The notes: a model not told the origin generated them from the sequence alone. A stretch of 39,528 nucleotides of DNA from Negativicutes bacterium (GCA_028707635.1 JAQWAQ010000014.1:1-39528), one strand, 5' to 3'. Positions 26,609-35,144 are shown, counted from the stretch's first letter. Program-made: numbers and translations.

Positions 26609-28111
26609 ATGAAAAAGCAACTTATAAGCAGCCTGCTAACCTTGTGCATGCTGCTGACCATGCTGCCGGCGGCGCTGGCGGCGAAATCGCCTTGTGTGTT
26701 CAATTCACTAACCGGCAAATACAAAATCGTTTCAAGCAAAGGGTTTTCCGGTACCCCCGCAGATACCTTTAAAGTTGGTGAAAGGTTCGAAAACATCAGG
26801 GCTACAATTGGGTACTTCTATAGCGGTGCAAACGAAGCTCACTTCGGGCACAACCCTAAATGGTGGCTAAACGGTATGCCACTGCAAGAAGGGTACAAAT
26901 TTACCCAGGTAGGGTCTTACACCTTGACCTTACAATGTGAAATGACCGATTCGGAATATAACAGATGGAAAAATGTTGCGGCTAAAGCCGGGGTTAAATT
27001 TCCATCATCGAAAACCGCCGTTTGTTCTATGAAGATTAATGTATTGCCGGATGTTAACTGGAAAAACATTCGCGAGTTTACCCTCGCCTCGTCCATGTCT
27101 CAGACTACCTACCGCCAAGGAGCAGATGCGTTTGACCCGACGTCCATTATAGTCCGTGCCGGTATCGGCCGCAATGACGGAGAACTCGCCTATCAAAATT
27201 TAGACTGGGATGACCTTACCTATTATGCCGGATCACGCGGAATGAAATATAAAGAGAACGGTTCGCAAATCACGAAGGGCTATCGCTTCTGGGTACCGGG
27301 GGAGAAAGACCTGTGGGTAGTCGTTGGGAACAAGAGCATTGTCATTCCGTTTACAGTTACGCCGTTTGTTTCTTCCGTTGAAGTGACTGACGAACCTGAT
27401 CCGGGTAGCTCGACCTTCGTCACAGGTGACTACTCCGTTAAGGCTAACTATAAGGACGGAACTTCAGAGGTACTCACTGGCGACTGTCTCAACATTTCAG
27501 TCAGAGGTCAGAGGATGTATCCGGGCGGAGAATATGCGGTTCCTTCCGGCAATTCCACTGTTAAAATAAACATGGGTGATTTTTCTGTCAACTCTAAAGT
27601 AACTGCTCTGGAAAAAGATAAATCGGCACCATCGTCGTCAACACCTGCAAATGCCAAGGCCACCGTTATGAAATCCGGCGAATACTATATGAAAGTCGGT
27701 GACAGATGGGTATACCCTGATAAGGGATATAATTACTGGCTTACTCTATCAGAAAAAAAGCCTGATAAACCATTTAAGGTTACACTTGTAGGCGAAGATA
27801 AAGACCGCGGACCTGAATATACAATTGAGTATTGGGACCGTTATGTGGTCTGCGGTACTGGGTGTGTATCGGATATGCAATTGCATGCGGATATTAACAA
27901 GGTAACGTATAGAATCAACACCTATTCAAAGTCCGGCTTCAGCACAATAAGACTTTACGCAAGGCAAAATTACCTTGTAAAAGGCACAGGGAGTGGAGTA
28001 TTAATTGAATTCTCCAAGGGTTCCGTTCCAAACTTAGCCAAAATCGTCTTCATAAAAGCTGATACGCTTTCCGGCACACCGTCCTCCACACCGCGCCATC
28101 CGATCCTGTAA
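26609..28111 (+). CDS. Secreted protein with Ig-like region, function unknown
   Basis: A 500-residue protein with a clear signal peptide (MKKQ, hydrophobic LISSLLTLCMLLTMLP, then AALAA before KSP). The body is beta-rich with repeated extracellular-type segments. Residues 245-330 (VSSVEVTDEPDPGSSTF, YSVKANYKDGTSEVLTGD) look like a bacterial Ig-like domain, followed by a Ser/Pro linker. No enzyme motif is seen. I chose ATG 26609, with GGAGGG 9 bases upstream. The last residues (SSTPRHPIL) look out of frame; see the findings. It is the first gene after tRNA-Gly and may be acquired. Confidence 0.7.
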   Translation: MKKQLISSLLTLCMLLTMLPAALAAKSPCVFNSLTGKYKIVSSKGFSGTPADTFKVGERFENIRATIGYFYSGANEAHFGHNPKWWLNGMPLQEGYKFTQVGSYTLTLQCEMTDSEYNRWKNVAAKAGVKFPSSKTAVCSMKINVLPDVNWKNIREFTLASSMSQTTYRQGADAFDPTSIIVRAGIGRNDGELAYQNLDWDDLTYYAGSRGMKYKENGSQITKGYRFWVPGEKDLWVVVGNKSIVIPFTVTPFVSSVEVTDEPDPGSSTFVTGDYSVKANYKDGTSEVLTGDCLNISVRGQRMYPGGEYAVPSGNSTVKINMGDFSVNSKVTALEKDKSAPSSSTPANAKATVMKSGEYYMKVGDRWVYPDKGYNYWLTLSEKKPDKPFKVTLVGEDKDRGPEYTIEYWDRYVVCGTGCVSDMQLHADINKVTYRINTYSKSGFSTIRLYARQNYLVKGTGSGVLIEFSKGSVPNLAKIVFIKADTLSGTPSSTPRHPIL

Positions 28112-28182
28112 CCCCAACACAGTTACGGCAACTCCCACGGCTCTATGTCAACGATTTGGGTAAGAGCAGAAAGTAAACGAGA

Positions 28183-28212
28183 CAGCGAGGGTAAAAACTC
28201 GCTGTTTTCTTT
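28183..28212 (+). terminator. Terminator after the secreted protein gene
   Basis: CAGCGAG/CTCGCTG arms (28183-28189, 28198-28204) with an AAAAA-containing loop, followed by TTTTCTTTATTT. Confidence 0.75.
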
Positions 28213-28771
28213 ATTTAGAGTTAGCCATATAAAGAATGCGATTTCTCATTCTCTCAAAATTTCTTAGTCCATAACAAGTTCTTTTTAAAACCTTGGTGCG
28301 GTTGTTACAACCTTCAATATAACCGTTAGAATAACCGGTAGCAATAGCAGCAAGGATTTCATTTTTCCACTCCATAACAGTGTTCAGAAATCGGTTGAAT
28401 TGAGGTATAGCACATTGTATAACATCATTTTGCCATTGCTTAAATCGTTGAACATATTCATTGCTATCATTGCTATTGAGTACTTCATAAAAGGTTTCTT
28501 TTAGTCGATAGGCATGCTTTAGTTTTTCTGATACTTGTAGCATCACTGTTAATTGTTTCATTTGTTCAGATGTTTTTAAATTCTTGTATCGACGTAACAG
28601 TAAAAAGCGACTCCTTTTAAAATACTTTCTTCTATAATCTGAAAATTCTTTTTGAACTTCTTTACGAACAGACTCTAATGCCCAATTAGCTAAGCGACAA
28701 ACATGAAATTTATCTGCTACAATTCTGGCATTTGGAAAGCATGTTTTTACAACACTACGAAAGAGTGTCAA
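28211..28771 (-). mobile_element. ISL3-family transposase, truncated (C-terminal part only)
   Basis: The remaining 186 residues match the C-terminal half of an ISL3-type DDE transposase: ARIVADKFHVCRLANWALESVR, later GYSNGYIEGCNNRTKVLKRTCYGLRNFERMRNRILY, which contains the last acidic residue of the catalytic triad. The zinc-finger N-terminus and the first catalytic Asp are missing. The reading frame breaks off exactly where a GGGGACGGGG repeat begins (28766-28790), so a deletion or insertion at that repeat removed the 5' half. It is non-functional. Confidence 0.85.
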
Positions 28772-28790
28772 GGGGACGGGGTTGTTGACA
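28766..28790 (+). repeat. GGGGACGGGG repeat, copy A
   Basis: A 25-base unit TGTCAAGGGGACGGGG + TTGTTGACA, itself bounded by the inverted hexamers TGTCAA/TTGACA. Copy C at 32493-32517 is its reverse complement with one difference. The unit abuts the broken end of the ISL3 transposase. Similar G-rich intergenic repeats are scattered in many Clostridia and Negativicutes. Confidence 0.75.
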
Positions 28791-28825
28791 ACAAATTAAC
28801 TAATAAATAAGATAAGGGTGAGAAT

Positions 28826-29062
28826 ATGTCAAGAACATTCAAGAGAAGCATAATCTCTCGATTCGCCCTTCGACACCTGCACCTAATGCCTGGAATTTGT
28901 TCCCGATTTGTAGACCGCCATGAATGATTCTGAAGATTAGTGAGGGGATATGCTGCCTGGGCGTTAGGCAAAATTGGTGGCAGGTTGGCTAAGCGAATTT
29001 TGGAGACAAATGGTAGCCGAGGAACTTCTGATGCTGTGAAAAGGAGATTCAAGCGGCTCTAG
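28826..29062 (+). pseudogene. Decayed 3' fragment of a queG-like gene (epoxyqueuosine reductase HEAT-repeat tail)
   Basis: In the plus-strand frame ending at the TAG 29060-29062 the sequence reads RLVRGYAAWALGKIGGRLAK and RILETNGSRGTSDAV, the HEAT-like C-terminal end of QueG. Just upstream, in a neighbouring frame, lies MNDSED, which joins naturally to LVRGYAAW. Further up, MSRTFKRSIISR resembles the preceding QueG segment. Two stops and at least one frameshift separate them. The catalytic cobalamin and 4Fe-4S domains are absent. The fragment occupies most of the 323-base gap between the transposase remnant and the Lrp gene. Confidence 0.55.
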
Positions 29063-29094
29063 TGGCAGTAAACTGAGTATCCAAAGTGTTGCTG

Positions 29095-29508
29095 CTATTT
29101 GATCTTTCCGATAGAAATATTTGCCCGATAATTACCATATTCCAAAACAGAATCTAAAAAACAATTCAAATCCTCTTGAGAATTAACCTGGATTTTCAGC
29201 AAGTAACATCCTTCTCCGCTGATCCGACTAGCTTCTACCACCGATTCATTATCATTTAAGAATACATGAAAGGCTCGATGATTGGTTGTTTTCATGAATA
29301 TGGTTATGTATGCTGTTATAGTTTTCCCAAGCAGGTTATCATCGAGCAAAACAGAGTAACCTTTTATCACCCCTAAATCTTCCATTCTTGAAATCCGATT
29401 CGAAACTGCCTGCCCGGTTAGATGAACTACTTCACCGATATCTCTAAGTTGCATTTTGCAGTTTACTTTTAATAGTTTTAAAATTTTCAAATCAGTATTA
29501 TCAAGCAT
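29095..29508 (-). CDS. Lrp/AsnC family transcriptional regulator
   Basis: A 137-residue protein. The N-terminal helix-turn-helix (LDNTDLKILKLLKVNCKMQLRDIGE, then TGQAVSNRISRMEDLGVIKGY) is typical of Lrp/AsnC, and the second half is a RAM ligand-binding domain. The family forms octamers and senses amino acids or related effectors. It is divergent from the isochorismatase gene with 147 bases between start codons, so it probably controls that gene and itself. Confidence 0.9.
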   Translation of the reverse strand: MLDNTDLKILKLLKVNCKMQLRDIGEVVHLTGQAVSNRISRMEDLGVIKGYSVLLDDNLLGKTITAYITIFMKTTNHRAFHVFLNDNESVVEASRISGEGCYLLKIQVNSQEDLNCFLDSVLEYGNYRANISIGKIK

Positions 29509-29655
29509 TTTTCATTAAATCCTTTCTTGGAAAAACCGTAAATCATTCAATACTTTCGCGGCACAATTATATCTGTCTGTATAATTATTATAACAAAGGA
29601 TTTTAAAAATACAAAATATGGAATCAAATTGGTAGAAATTTTGGAGGGATTGAGA

Positions 29656-30216
29656 GTGAAAAGAGCGTTACTAGTAATTGACGTGCAAAATGAATACTTT
29701 ACAGGGAGAATGCCGGTTACGTATCCCAAAGGAAGTTTTAATAGAATTCTTAAAGCTGTAGATGCGGCTAATCAAAGTAAAATTCCAGTAATCCCTATCA
29801 GACATGAAGCAACACAAAAAGATGCTGCTGCTTTTGTAAAAGGCAGTAGGGAATGGAAAATTCGGGAAGAGCTTTTAAAAAAAGAATATGTGCAAATTAT
29901 CGATAAGAAATTACCCGGAAGCTTTACAGATACCGATCTTGAGGATCTTTTACGATTCATGGGTATAGATACAGTTGTCATAAGTGGATATATGACGCAG
30001 ATGTGCTGCGATACGACTGCAAGACAGGCGTTTCATCTTGGATTCACAGTGGAATTTTTGTCAGATGCTACGGGTACGTTGGATGTATCAAATAATGCTG
30101 GAAAAATAACGGCAGAAGAACTTCACAAGGCGATTCTTGTAACACAAGCTATGAGGTTTTCCAAGGTGATTTCTACCGATGAGTGGATTAAGGAGATCGG
30201 TGTGAAGGTAGGATGA
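29656..30216 (+). CDS. Isochorismatase-family cysteine hydrolase
   Basis: A 186-residue hydrolase. Catalytic triad candidates are Asp9 in [11 protein letters not shown], Lys84/85 in [10 protein letters not shown] and Cys117 in [17 protein letters not shown], all in family positions. Members hydrolyse amides (nicotinamide, ureidoacrylate, N-carbamoyl compounds) or isochorismate; the specificity is unknown. I chose GTG 29656, with GGAGGG 7 bases upstream; longer forms in this frame lack a suitably spaced site. It is divergent from an Lrp regulator, a common arrangement for a dedicated catabolic enzyme. Confidence 0.88.
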   Translation: MKRALLVIDVQNEYFTGRMPVTYPKGSFNRILKAVDAANQSKIPVIPIRHEATQKDAAAFVKGSREWKIREELLKKEYVQIIDKKLPGSFTDTDLEDLLRFMGIDTVVISGYMTQMCCDTTARQAFHLGFTVEFLSDATGTLDVSNNAGKITAEELHKAILVTQAMRFSKVISTDEWIKEIGVKVG

Positions 30217-30307
30217 ATGCTTAGATACTAACGATCAAGCCAAGTGAACTAGGACGAAGAAGCAAGAGTAGCAATAAAGAAGATATGTAACTTAAAAAAT
30301 GCGATAT

Positions 30308-30326
30308 AACCCCGTCCCCCCTGACA
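30308..30326 (-). repeat. GGGGACGGGG repeat, copy B (partial)
   Basis: AACCCCGTCCCCC followed by CTGACA matches the core of copies A and C but lacks the TGTCAACA outer end. The surrounding 200-base gap (30217-30423) shows no recognisable gene. Confidence 0.55.
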
Positions 30327-30423
30327 GCCAATAATATCTCTTAAAAAATCGTTTCGTCGCTGCTTTGATGAGCATATGATGATAAGAGTAACCTGACCTA
30401 AACCAAAGGGAAGGACGGATAAC

Positions 30424-31530
30424 ATGCCAAAAAAGATCATAACCGTGTGTGGAACGATCGCACCAGAACAGCTGGGTTTTACATCAATGCATGAGCATAT
30501 TCTTTCTGATTGTTCTATGTTTCGCAATCGGGTCCGAAAAAAATCCTTCGTCCCACGGTGTTGTACTGTAAAGCCAGACGACAAGCTGGTGCTAGATAAT
30601 CGTTCAGCTTTGCGTCATGACATCGTTCTATCTTCGGACAACATGAAACTAGATGATGAACAGATGATGATCGGCGAAGTCGCTGATTTTAAAACTGGTG
30701 GCGGCGATTCAATTGTAGAGGTTAGTGCCCCAGGCATTCGGAGTTCACCTAATGACTTAATTAGTATTCGGAGGATAGCCGAGCGTACCGGAGTTAATAT
30801 TGTGGTTTCTACGGGTCTATATGCAGAGGATACCTGGCCGGACTGTTACCGTACAATGACATTTAAGCAGTTTGCTGCATTCTTACTTCATGAAATTGCT
30901 CACGGTGTTGGTGAGACAAAAATCTTGCCTGGTCATATTAAGGCGGCCTATGAGGTGTACACTAAGCAGCTAAATACCTATTTGTGTGCGGCAGCAACTG
31001 TATCGAGAGAAACGGGCTTATCGTTGCAGGTTCACTTAGGCCCGGACGTTACATCGGACGAAGTGCGACATTATGTGATTCAACCACTTTTACGTGCCGG
31101 ATGTATTCCCGAAAGGACAGTTTTGTGTCATGTCCAGTTGTTAATGGGCTCTCTTTCTATTGAACAACTTGTCACCAATCCCGGCAAGGTGCCTTTTGAC
31201 ATCAGTCTGCACAAAGAATTGCTTGAAAGGGGCTTTATTCTTTCCTTCACTCCTCTGGGGTTTGAAGCAGATAATGAACCGCTTGGAATTGCTCATTATC
31301 CCGACTGGTACATTTTATCAGGGATGGTGATGCTAATTCGGGAGGGCTACGCTGGGCAATTAGTTATCGGCAATGATGTATTTACCAAACTGGCCACCCG
31401 TCGCGGCGGTGGTGAAGGCTATGGACGACTTACTAATTTTGTTATCCCGGCACTGAAAAAATGTGGTGTATCTGACGATGACATTAGAAAAATAATGATA
31501 GAGAACCCAGCCAGAATCCTTGCCTTGTAG
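30424..31530 (+). CDS. Phosphotriesterase-family (amidohydrolase superfamily) protein
   Basis: This 368-residue TIM-barrel protein has the first metal pair His23/His25 in GFTSMHEHIL, later histidines in LSLQVHLGPD and VLCHVQLLMG, and the final Asp in LVIGNDVFTK, the order expected for phosphotriesterase-like proteins. The bridging Lys is probably in LPGHIKAAYEV. Natural substrates of the group are mostly lactones or unknown; nothing here fixes one. It follows the isochorismatase gene on the same strand but 207 bases away, behind a repeat, so it is probably a separate transcript. The ribosome binding site is AAGGGAAGGACGG. Confidence 0.83.
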   Translation: MPKKIITVCGTIAPEQLGFTSMHEHILSDCSMFRNRVRKKSFVPRCCTVKPDDKLVLDNRSALRHDIVLSSDNMKLDDEQMMIGEVADFKTGGGDSIVEVSAPGIRSSPNDLISIRRIAERTGVNIVVSTGLYAEDTWPDCYRTMTFKQFAAFLLHEIAHGVGETKILPGHIKAAYEVYTKQLNTYLCAAATVSRETGLSLQVHLGPDVTSDEVRHYVIQPLLRAGCIPERTVLCHVQLLMGSLSIEQLVTNPGKVPFDISLHKELLERGFILSFTPLGFEADNEPLGIAHYPDWYILSGMVMLIREGYAGQLVIGNDVFTKLATRRGGGEGYGRLTNFVIPALKKCGVSDDDIRKIMIENPARILAL

Positions 31531-31659
31531 AGCTATGATGGGAGTAGGAAATGAAGGGCTTAATTTTAATGGAAACTTTCGTGATTTAGTTCCTTATAGT
31601 GTATATTTTTCCCTCAATTAACTCAAATTACATATGTTAAAAGAGGGAGGTGCTTTGAG

Positions 31660-31872
31660 GTGCGGCAAAATAATTTTACCAAAAAAGAACTGGCTTACTT
31701 AGAAGATGCTCTTCAGATGGAAAATCTTTGTATCGCAAAATGTAGTGTTTATGCTGATCAATGTGAAGACCATGACCTGAAAGATATGATGTTTAGTATC
31801 GCTAAAAATAAACGTCATCATGCTAATATTATTAAACAAGAGCTAGGCAAGTTCGAATCGCAATATCAATAG
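31660..31872 (+). CDS. Small spore-coat-associated protein (CotF-like helical hairpin)
   Basis: A 70-residue helical protein (FTKKELAYLEDALQMENLCI...) of the kind found directly upstream of cotF-type genes in spore-forming Firmicutes. Start is GTG 31660 with AGGGAGG 9 bases upstream. The stop is 16 bases before the next start, so the two form an operon. It has two cysteines and several His/Glu residues in a ferritin-like spacing. A role in the spore coat is inferred from the neighbour. Confidence 0.7.
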   Translation: MRQNNFTKKELAYLEDALQMENLCIAKCSVYADQCEDHDLKDMMFSIAKNKRHHANIIKQELGKFESQYQ

Positions 31873-31888
31873 TGAGGTGAAAGAGATA

Positions 31889-32323
31889 ATGAATCATCAA
31901 AAGTGGTTTTCAACAAAAAGTAGGAATCGACTTTCTGACCGCGATATGTTGCTGGATTTGATGATGACTGAAAAGCATTTATCGAGCCTGTATGAGCACG
32001 GTGTGCTGGAAGCCACCTCGCCTATGGTAAGCAACACCTTTGAGCGTTTACAGGCTGATACTCATGATAACTCCCGAACTCTTTTCACTGCTATGCAACA
32101 ACGTGGCTGGTATAATCCAGAGCAAGCAGAAAAAAATGAGCGTCTACAGAAAAGGAATCAGAAACAAGCATCTGAAAGCTTTGGCCTAACTGCGGACAGT
32201 AAATATGCGGTATCTTCGGGAGCACGAAGATTTGGTGGGCGGTTGTCCCACGGACAACGGCAAGGCAAAAGCGGTATCTTTAATAATCAGAACAATGACA
32301 CACAATCTCAGGAGTGGCAGTAA
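31889..32323 (+). CDS. CotF-family spore coat protein
   Basis: A 144-residue protein with the Coat F domain: LSDRDMLLDLMMTEKHLSSL, then GVLEATSPMVSNTFERLQAD and MQQRGWYNPEQAE. The C-terminal 50 residues are polar and Gly/Gln/Asn-rich. I chose ATG 31889, with GAGGTGA 8 bases upstream; a GTG at 31877 lies within that site. It indicates a sporulating host. Expression is presumably in the mother cell, but no sporulation promoter was identified. Confidence 0.88.
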   Translation: MNHQKWFSTKSRNRLSDRDMLLDLMMTEKHLSSLYEHGVLEATSPMVSNTFERLQADTHDNSRTLFTAMQQRGWYNPEQAEKNERLQKRNQKQASESFGLTADSKYAVSSGARRFGGRLSHGQRQGKSGIFNNQNNDTQSQEWQ

Positions 32324-32388
32324 AGGGAGGTAGCTTTGGTGCTTCCCGTTCAATAAAGCCCATTGATGTTTTAACGTGGCCAAGCCAT

Positions 32389-32451
32389 AAACTAAAAGCC
32401 AGGGTTATCCTAAACTAGAGTTCACTTCAGGATAACCCTGGCTTTTAGTTT
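32389..32451 (+). terminator. Long hairpin after the coat gene pair
   Basis: Perfect 23-bp arms (32389-32411 and 32429-32451) with a 17-base loop. There is only a weak T-stretch at the end. It may be a terminator or a mobile palindrome like that at 26102. Confidence 0.6.
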
Positions 32452-32492
32452 GAACGATGTATTAATAGATTGTTATTTTTAAAACATAAAAG

Positions 32493-32517
32493 TGTCAACA
32501 ACCCCGTCCCCTTGGCA
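32493..32517 (-). repeat. GGGGACGGGG repeat, copy C
   Basis: TGTCAACAACCCCGTCCCC followed by TTGGCA is the reverse complement of copy A at 24 of 25 positions. The two lie 3.7 kb apart in inverted orientation. Confidence 0.75.
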
Positions 32518-32537
32518 ATTGTCCGTTCCAGAAAAAA

Positions 32538-32568
32538 TAGGCCTTCCGACGTTTGGCCGGAAGGCTTA
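32538..32568 (-). terminator. Terminator of purC
   Basis: GCCTTCCG and CGGAAGGC arms (32541-32548, 32558-32565), followed on the minus strand by CTATTTTTT. Confidence 0.8.
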
Positions 32569-32617
32569 TTTCATGTCTAGTGGCTTATTAGTGCGAGCAT
32601 TCTTAACGCTCTCGGTC

Positions 32618-33304
32618 TCAATCTTCCAGTATCAGTTTTTCCAAAACTAGGGGTTCGATATATTTACCATCTTTATAGGCCCGCATATTTCCGCCGGAAA
32701 TTTCATCAATCAGGGCAATTTGTTTGTCTGCTCCGATGCGTCCAAATTCAAACTTAATGTCATATAACTCGATATTCTTTTTGGCCAACTCAGCTTTAAC
32801 GATATTGCCGATTTGCTTGGTCAAGGTTTTTACTTGTTCATATTCCTCTTCTGAAAGCAGTCCTAACATCGCCAATGCGTCTTTTGTAATCGGAGGATCT
32901 TCTCGTTCATCGTCTTTCAACGTGACTTCAACGAAAGCATCAAGCGGCTGAGCCTCTGCAGCATACATTCCATAACGACGCAAGAAGCTTCCAACGGCTC
33001 GATAACGGCAAATAACTTCAAGGCCTTTCCCAAAAACAGTGGCTGGTTTTACCGTCATTGTTGCAGCTTCTGGATCAGCGGCAATGTAATGTGTTGGAAT
33101 TCCTGCCAACTCTAATTTCTCAAAAAAGAACTTTGTCAGTCTAAGTCCTGCCTTGCCTACGCCCTCAATTGTTAACCCCACAGTGTTCGCTCCGGGATCA
33201 AATACACCGTCAGTGCCGGTAACATCATCTTTAAATTTAAGCAAATAGTGCCCATCTTCCAATGCAAATACATCTTTTGTTTTTCCCGAATAAACAAGCT
33301 TCAT
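32618..33304 (-). CDS. purC: Phosphoribosylaminoimidazole-succinocarboxamide (SAICAR) synthase
   Basis: Joins CAIR and aspartate with ATP in purine biosynthesis. The 228-residue length is standard for the bacterial enzyme. [46 protein letters not shown] and [11 protein letters not shown] are all visible. I chose ATG 33304 with AAAGGG 8 bases upstream; an upstream TTG start would overlap that site. It stands alone here, outside a pur cluster, and the start of copy C lies beyond its terminator. Confidence 0.95.
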   Translation of the reverse strand: MKLVYSGKTKDVFALEDGHYLLKFKDDVTGTDGVFDPGANTVGLTIEGVGKAGLRLTKFFFEKLELAGIPTHYIAADPEAATMTVKPATVFGKGLEVICRYRAVGSFLRRYGMYAAEAQPLDAFVEVTLKDDEREDPPITKDALAMLGLLSEEEYEQVKTLTKQIGNIVKAELAKKNIELYDIKFEFGRIGADKQIALIDEISGGNMRAYKDGKYIEPLVLEKLILED

Positions 33305-33716
33305 AAACAACACCCTTTTCAATTCTTATTTTTTTTAGCAATAATGAACGCCATTACAATATGTAGATAATCATAGCTTTTGTCTCTTATAATTATAGCA
33401 TAATTATTTATCTGGTGAACAAGTCGATTTTCTTCGATAAGAGGGAGTTATACCCTAAGAGGGTAGAGGTGAACGGTTAAGTTTTAATATTTGGCTTAGC
33501 TATTTCTACATCTTTTGGACATAGTAATTGCAAAGAAATCTGCCGTCATCCGGCCTATACATACAAAGAGAATCTTTGTCCATTGACGATATACATAAAC
33601 GGTATTATAATATTCTTTGTGCCTCTTTATCATTTAGTACTTATATGAAACATCAATATAATCTTACTGTAATTACATTAAAGAGGTAAATTTACAAAGT
33701 AGGAGTTGTCTTTGGC
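33305..33716. other. 412-base intergenic region between divergent purC and sstT
   Basis: It holds the sstT promoter and a palindrome (listed separately) and a small inverted repeat TACCCT-AAG-AGGGTA at 33451-33465. No further gene, RNA or repeat could be recognised in the AT-rich rest. Confidence 0.6.
33563..33611 (+). promoter_or_regulatory. sstT promoter with an ACAAAGA-N3-TCTTTGT palindrome
   Basis: -35 TTGACG (33583-33588), 17-base spacer, perfect -10 TATAAT (33606-33611). A perfect 7-bp inverted repeat with a 3-base centre (33563-33579) ends 3 bases before the -35, and CTTTGT recurs at 33615-33620 after the -10. This looks like an operator; its regulator is unknown. The leader would be about 100 bases. 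Confidence 0.65.
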
Positions 33717-34928
33717 GTGTTTAAGTCTTTATTTTCTGCGATAAGTAAAGTTAGTTTAGTCAAACAGATACTAATTGGTCTTGTTCTTGGTCTCATCGTT
33801 GCGCTATATGCACCAGACATTGCTAGCCGGGTATCCCTTCTAGGTACCTTATTCGTTGGTGCTTTAAAAGCTGTGGCGCCACTATTAGTGCTAGTCCTTA
33901 TTATGAGTGCCCTTTCCAACCAAAAAAGAGGCGTAGATACAAATATGAAGTCTATTATATTTTTATATATTCTGGGTACCTTTTCAGCGGCTTTTATTGC
34001 CGTTGTAGCAAGTTTTCTTTATCCAGTAGACCTCAAGCTCGTTGCTAGTGCGTCAGACATAACACCGCCAAATGGTATCGTTGAAGTCTTGCGTTCGCTT
34101 GTTCTGAATGTTGTCGATAATCCGGTACACGCATTAATGACTGGTAATTATATTGGTATCCTTGCCTGGAGTATTGTTTTTGGTGTGGCACTTCGTCATT
34201 CCAGTGAAACAACCAAAGAAGTTATTAAGAGTTTTTCCGATGCTGTATCGCAAGCTGTACGGTGGGTTATCCAGCTCGCTCCTTTAGGTATCTTTGGTTT
34301 AGTAGCGGACTCTATCTCTCGTAATGGCATCGAAGCTCTTATTGGCTATGGTAAGTTACTCATACTTTTAATTGGCTGTATGCTTTTTGTTGCTTTGATT
34401 ATCAATCCGCTTATTGTATTTTGGAAAATTCGTAGCAATCCATATCCGTTGGTGTTTACTTGCCTCCGTGAAAGTGGTCTTTACGCTTTTTTTACGCGCA
34501 GCTCCGCTGCTAATATTCCTGTGAACATGAACCTTTGTAAAAAACTTGGCCTTAACCCTGATACGTACTCCGTATCTATTCCGCTCGGCGCAACAGTTAA
34601 CATGGCCGGCGCAGCGGTAACTATTTCTGTACTTGCCCTTGCGGCGGTACATACCCTTGGTATTTCTGTTGATATCTGGACTGCTTTGCTACTCAGTATT
34701 TTGGCTGCTATTGGGGCTTGTGGTGCTTCTGGTGTAGCCGGGGGATCGCTGCTTCTTGTACCGATGGCCTGTGCCCTCTTCGGTATCAATAATGATATCG
34801 CGATGCAAGTTGTTGGTGTAGGTTTTATTATTGGTGTATTGCAGGACTCCGCCGAAACAGCTCTCAACTCCTCTACTGACGTACTCTTTACCGCGGCTGC
34901 AGATATAGCTAGTCGTAAAAAGGGATAA
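33717..34928 (+). CDS. sstT: Serine/threonine:sodium symporter
   Basis: A 403-residue member of the dicarboxylate/amino acid:cation symporter family. The N-terminus [20 protein letters not shown], the hairpin segment [22 protein letters not shown] and the downstream [25 protein letters not shown] match SstT. About eight hydrophobic helices and two re-entrant loops are expected. Start is GTG 33717 with AGGAG 11 bases upstream. It is monocistronic, closed by a terminator. Confidence 0.93.
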   Translation: MFKSLFSAISKVSLVKQILIGLVLGLIVALYAPDIASRVSLLGTLFVGALKAVAPLLVLVLIMSALSNQKRGVDTNMKSIIFLYILGTFSAAFIAVVASFLYPVDLKLVASASDITPPNGIVEVLRSLVLNVVDNPVHALMTGNYIGILAWSIVFGVALRHSSETTKEVIKSFSDAVSQAVRWVIQLAPLGIFGLVADSISRNGIEALIGYGKLLILLIGCMLFVALIINPLIVFWKIRSNPYPLVFTCLRESGLYAFFTRSSAANIPVNMNLCKKLGLNPDTYSVSIPLGATVNMAGAAVTISVLALAAVHTLGISVDIWTALLLSILAAIGACGASGVAGGSLLLVPMACALFGINNDIAMQVVGVGFIIGVLQDSAETALNSSTDVLFTAAADIASRKKG

Positions 34929-34946
34929 TAATGATATGAATAAAAC

Positions 34947-34979
34947 AGAACCAGCCTTTAAACGGCTGGTTCTATTTTA
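34947..34979 (+). terminator. Terminator of sstT
   Basis: AGAACCAGCC/GGCTGGTTCT perfect 10-bp arms, 7-base loop, followed by ATTTTATT. Confidence 0.88.
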
Positions 34980-35006
34980 TTGCAACGACAAATTGGGTGC
35001 TGAAGT

Positions 35007-35087
35007 TTAGGGAATATTCGGCAGCAACAGGTGCTGAAATAAAAAGTAGAAAAAAATAAAAAGTGCAACGACTCTAATAATGTGCAT
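35007..35087 (-). CDS. Small hydrophobic ORF of 26 residues (candidate membrane peptide)
   Basis: ATG 35087 is preceded by GGAGGGG (35100-35094) with a 6-base spacer, one of the best ribosome binding sites in the window. The product is a single membrane helix, MHIIRVVALFIFFYFLFQHL then LLPNIP. It lies 128 bases downstream of the CBO0543-type gene on the same strand, and an 18-bp perfect palindrome sits just before the ribosome binding site. It is too short for routine gene calling. Possible roles are a small membrane subunit or a toxin-like peptide; no function is assigned. Coding status is inferred from the ribosome binding site and composition only. Confidence 0.45.
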   Translation of the reverse strand: MHIIRVVALFIFFYFLFQHLLLPNIP

Positions 35088-35102
35088 GGATCGCCCCTCC
35101 AT

Positions 35103-35144
35103 ATGTATTCTCTATAACAGAGTATTCTGTTATAGAGAATACAT
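35103..35144. repeat. 18-bp perfect palindrome upstream of the 26-residue ORF
   Basis: ATGTATTCTCTATAACAG (35103-35120) and its exact complement (35127-35144) with a 6-base loop. There is no T-run on the minus strand, where GGAGGGG follows within a few bases. It could be a 5' mRNA hairpin, an operator or a processing site. Confidence 0.7.

Noticed and set aside
28768..29052. Minus-strand open frame of 94 codons
   Set aside because: It lies antisense to the queG-like remnant, has no ribosome binding site, and low-complexity composition. The plus strand carries the recognisable sequence.
30217..30305. Possible C-terminal remnant DEEARVAIKKICNLKNAI upstream of repeat B
   Set aside because: Only 18 codons after a stop, with no family recognised.
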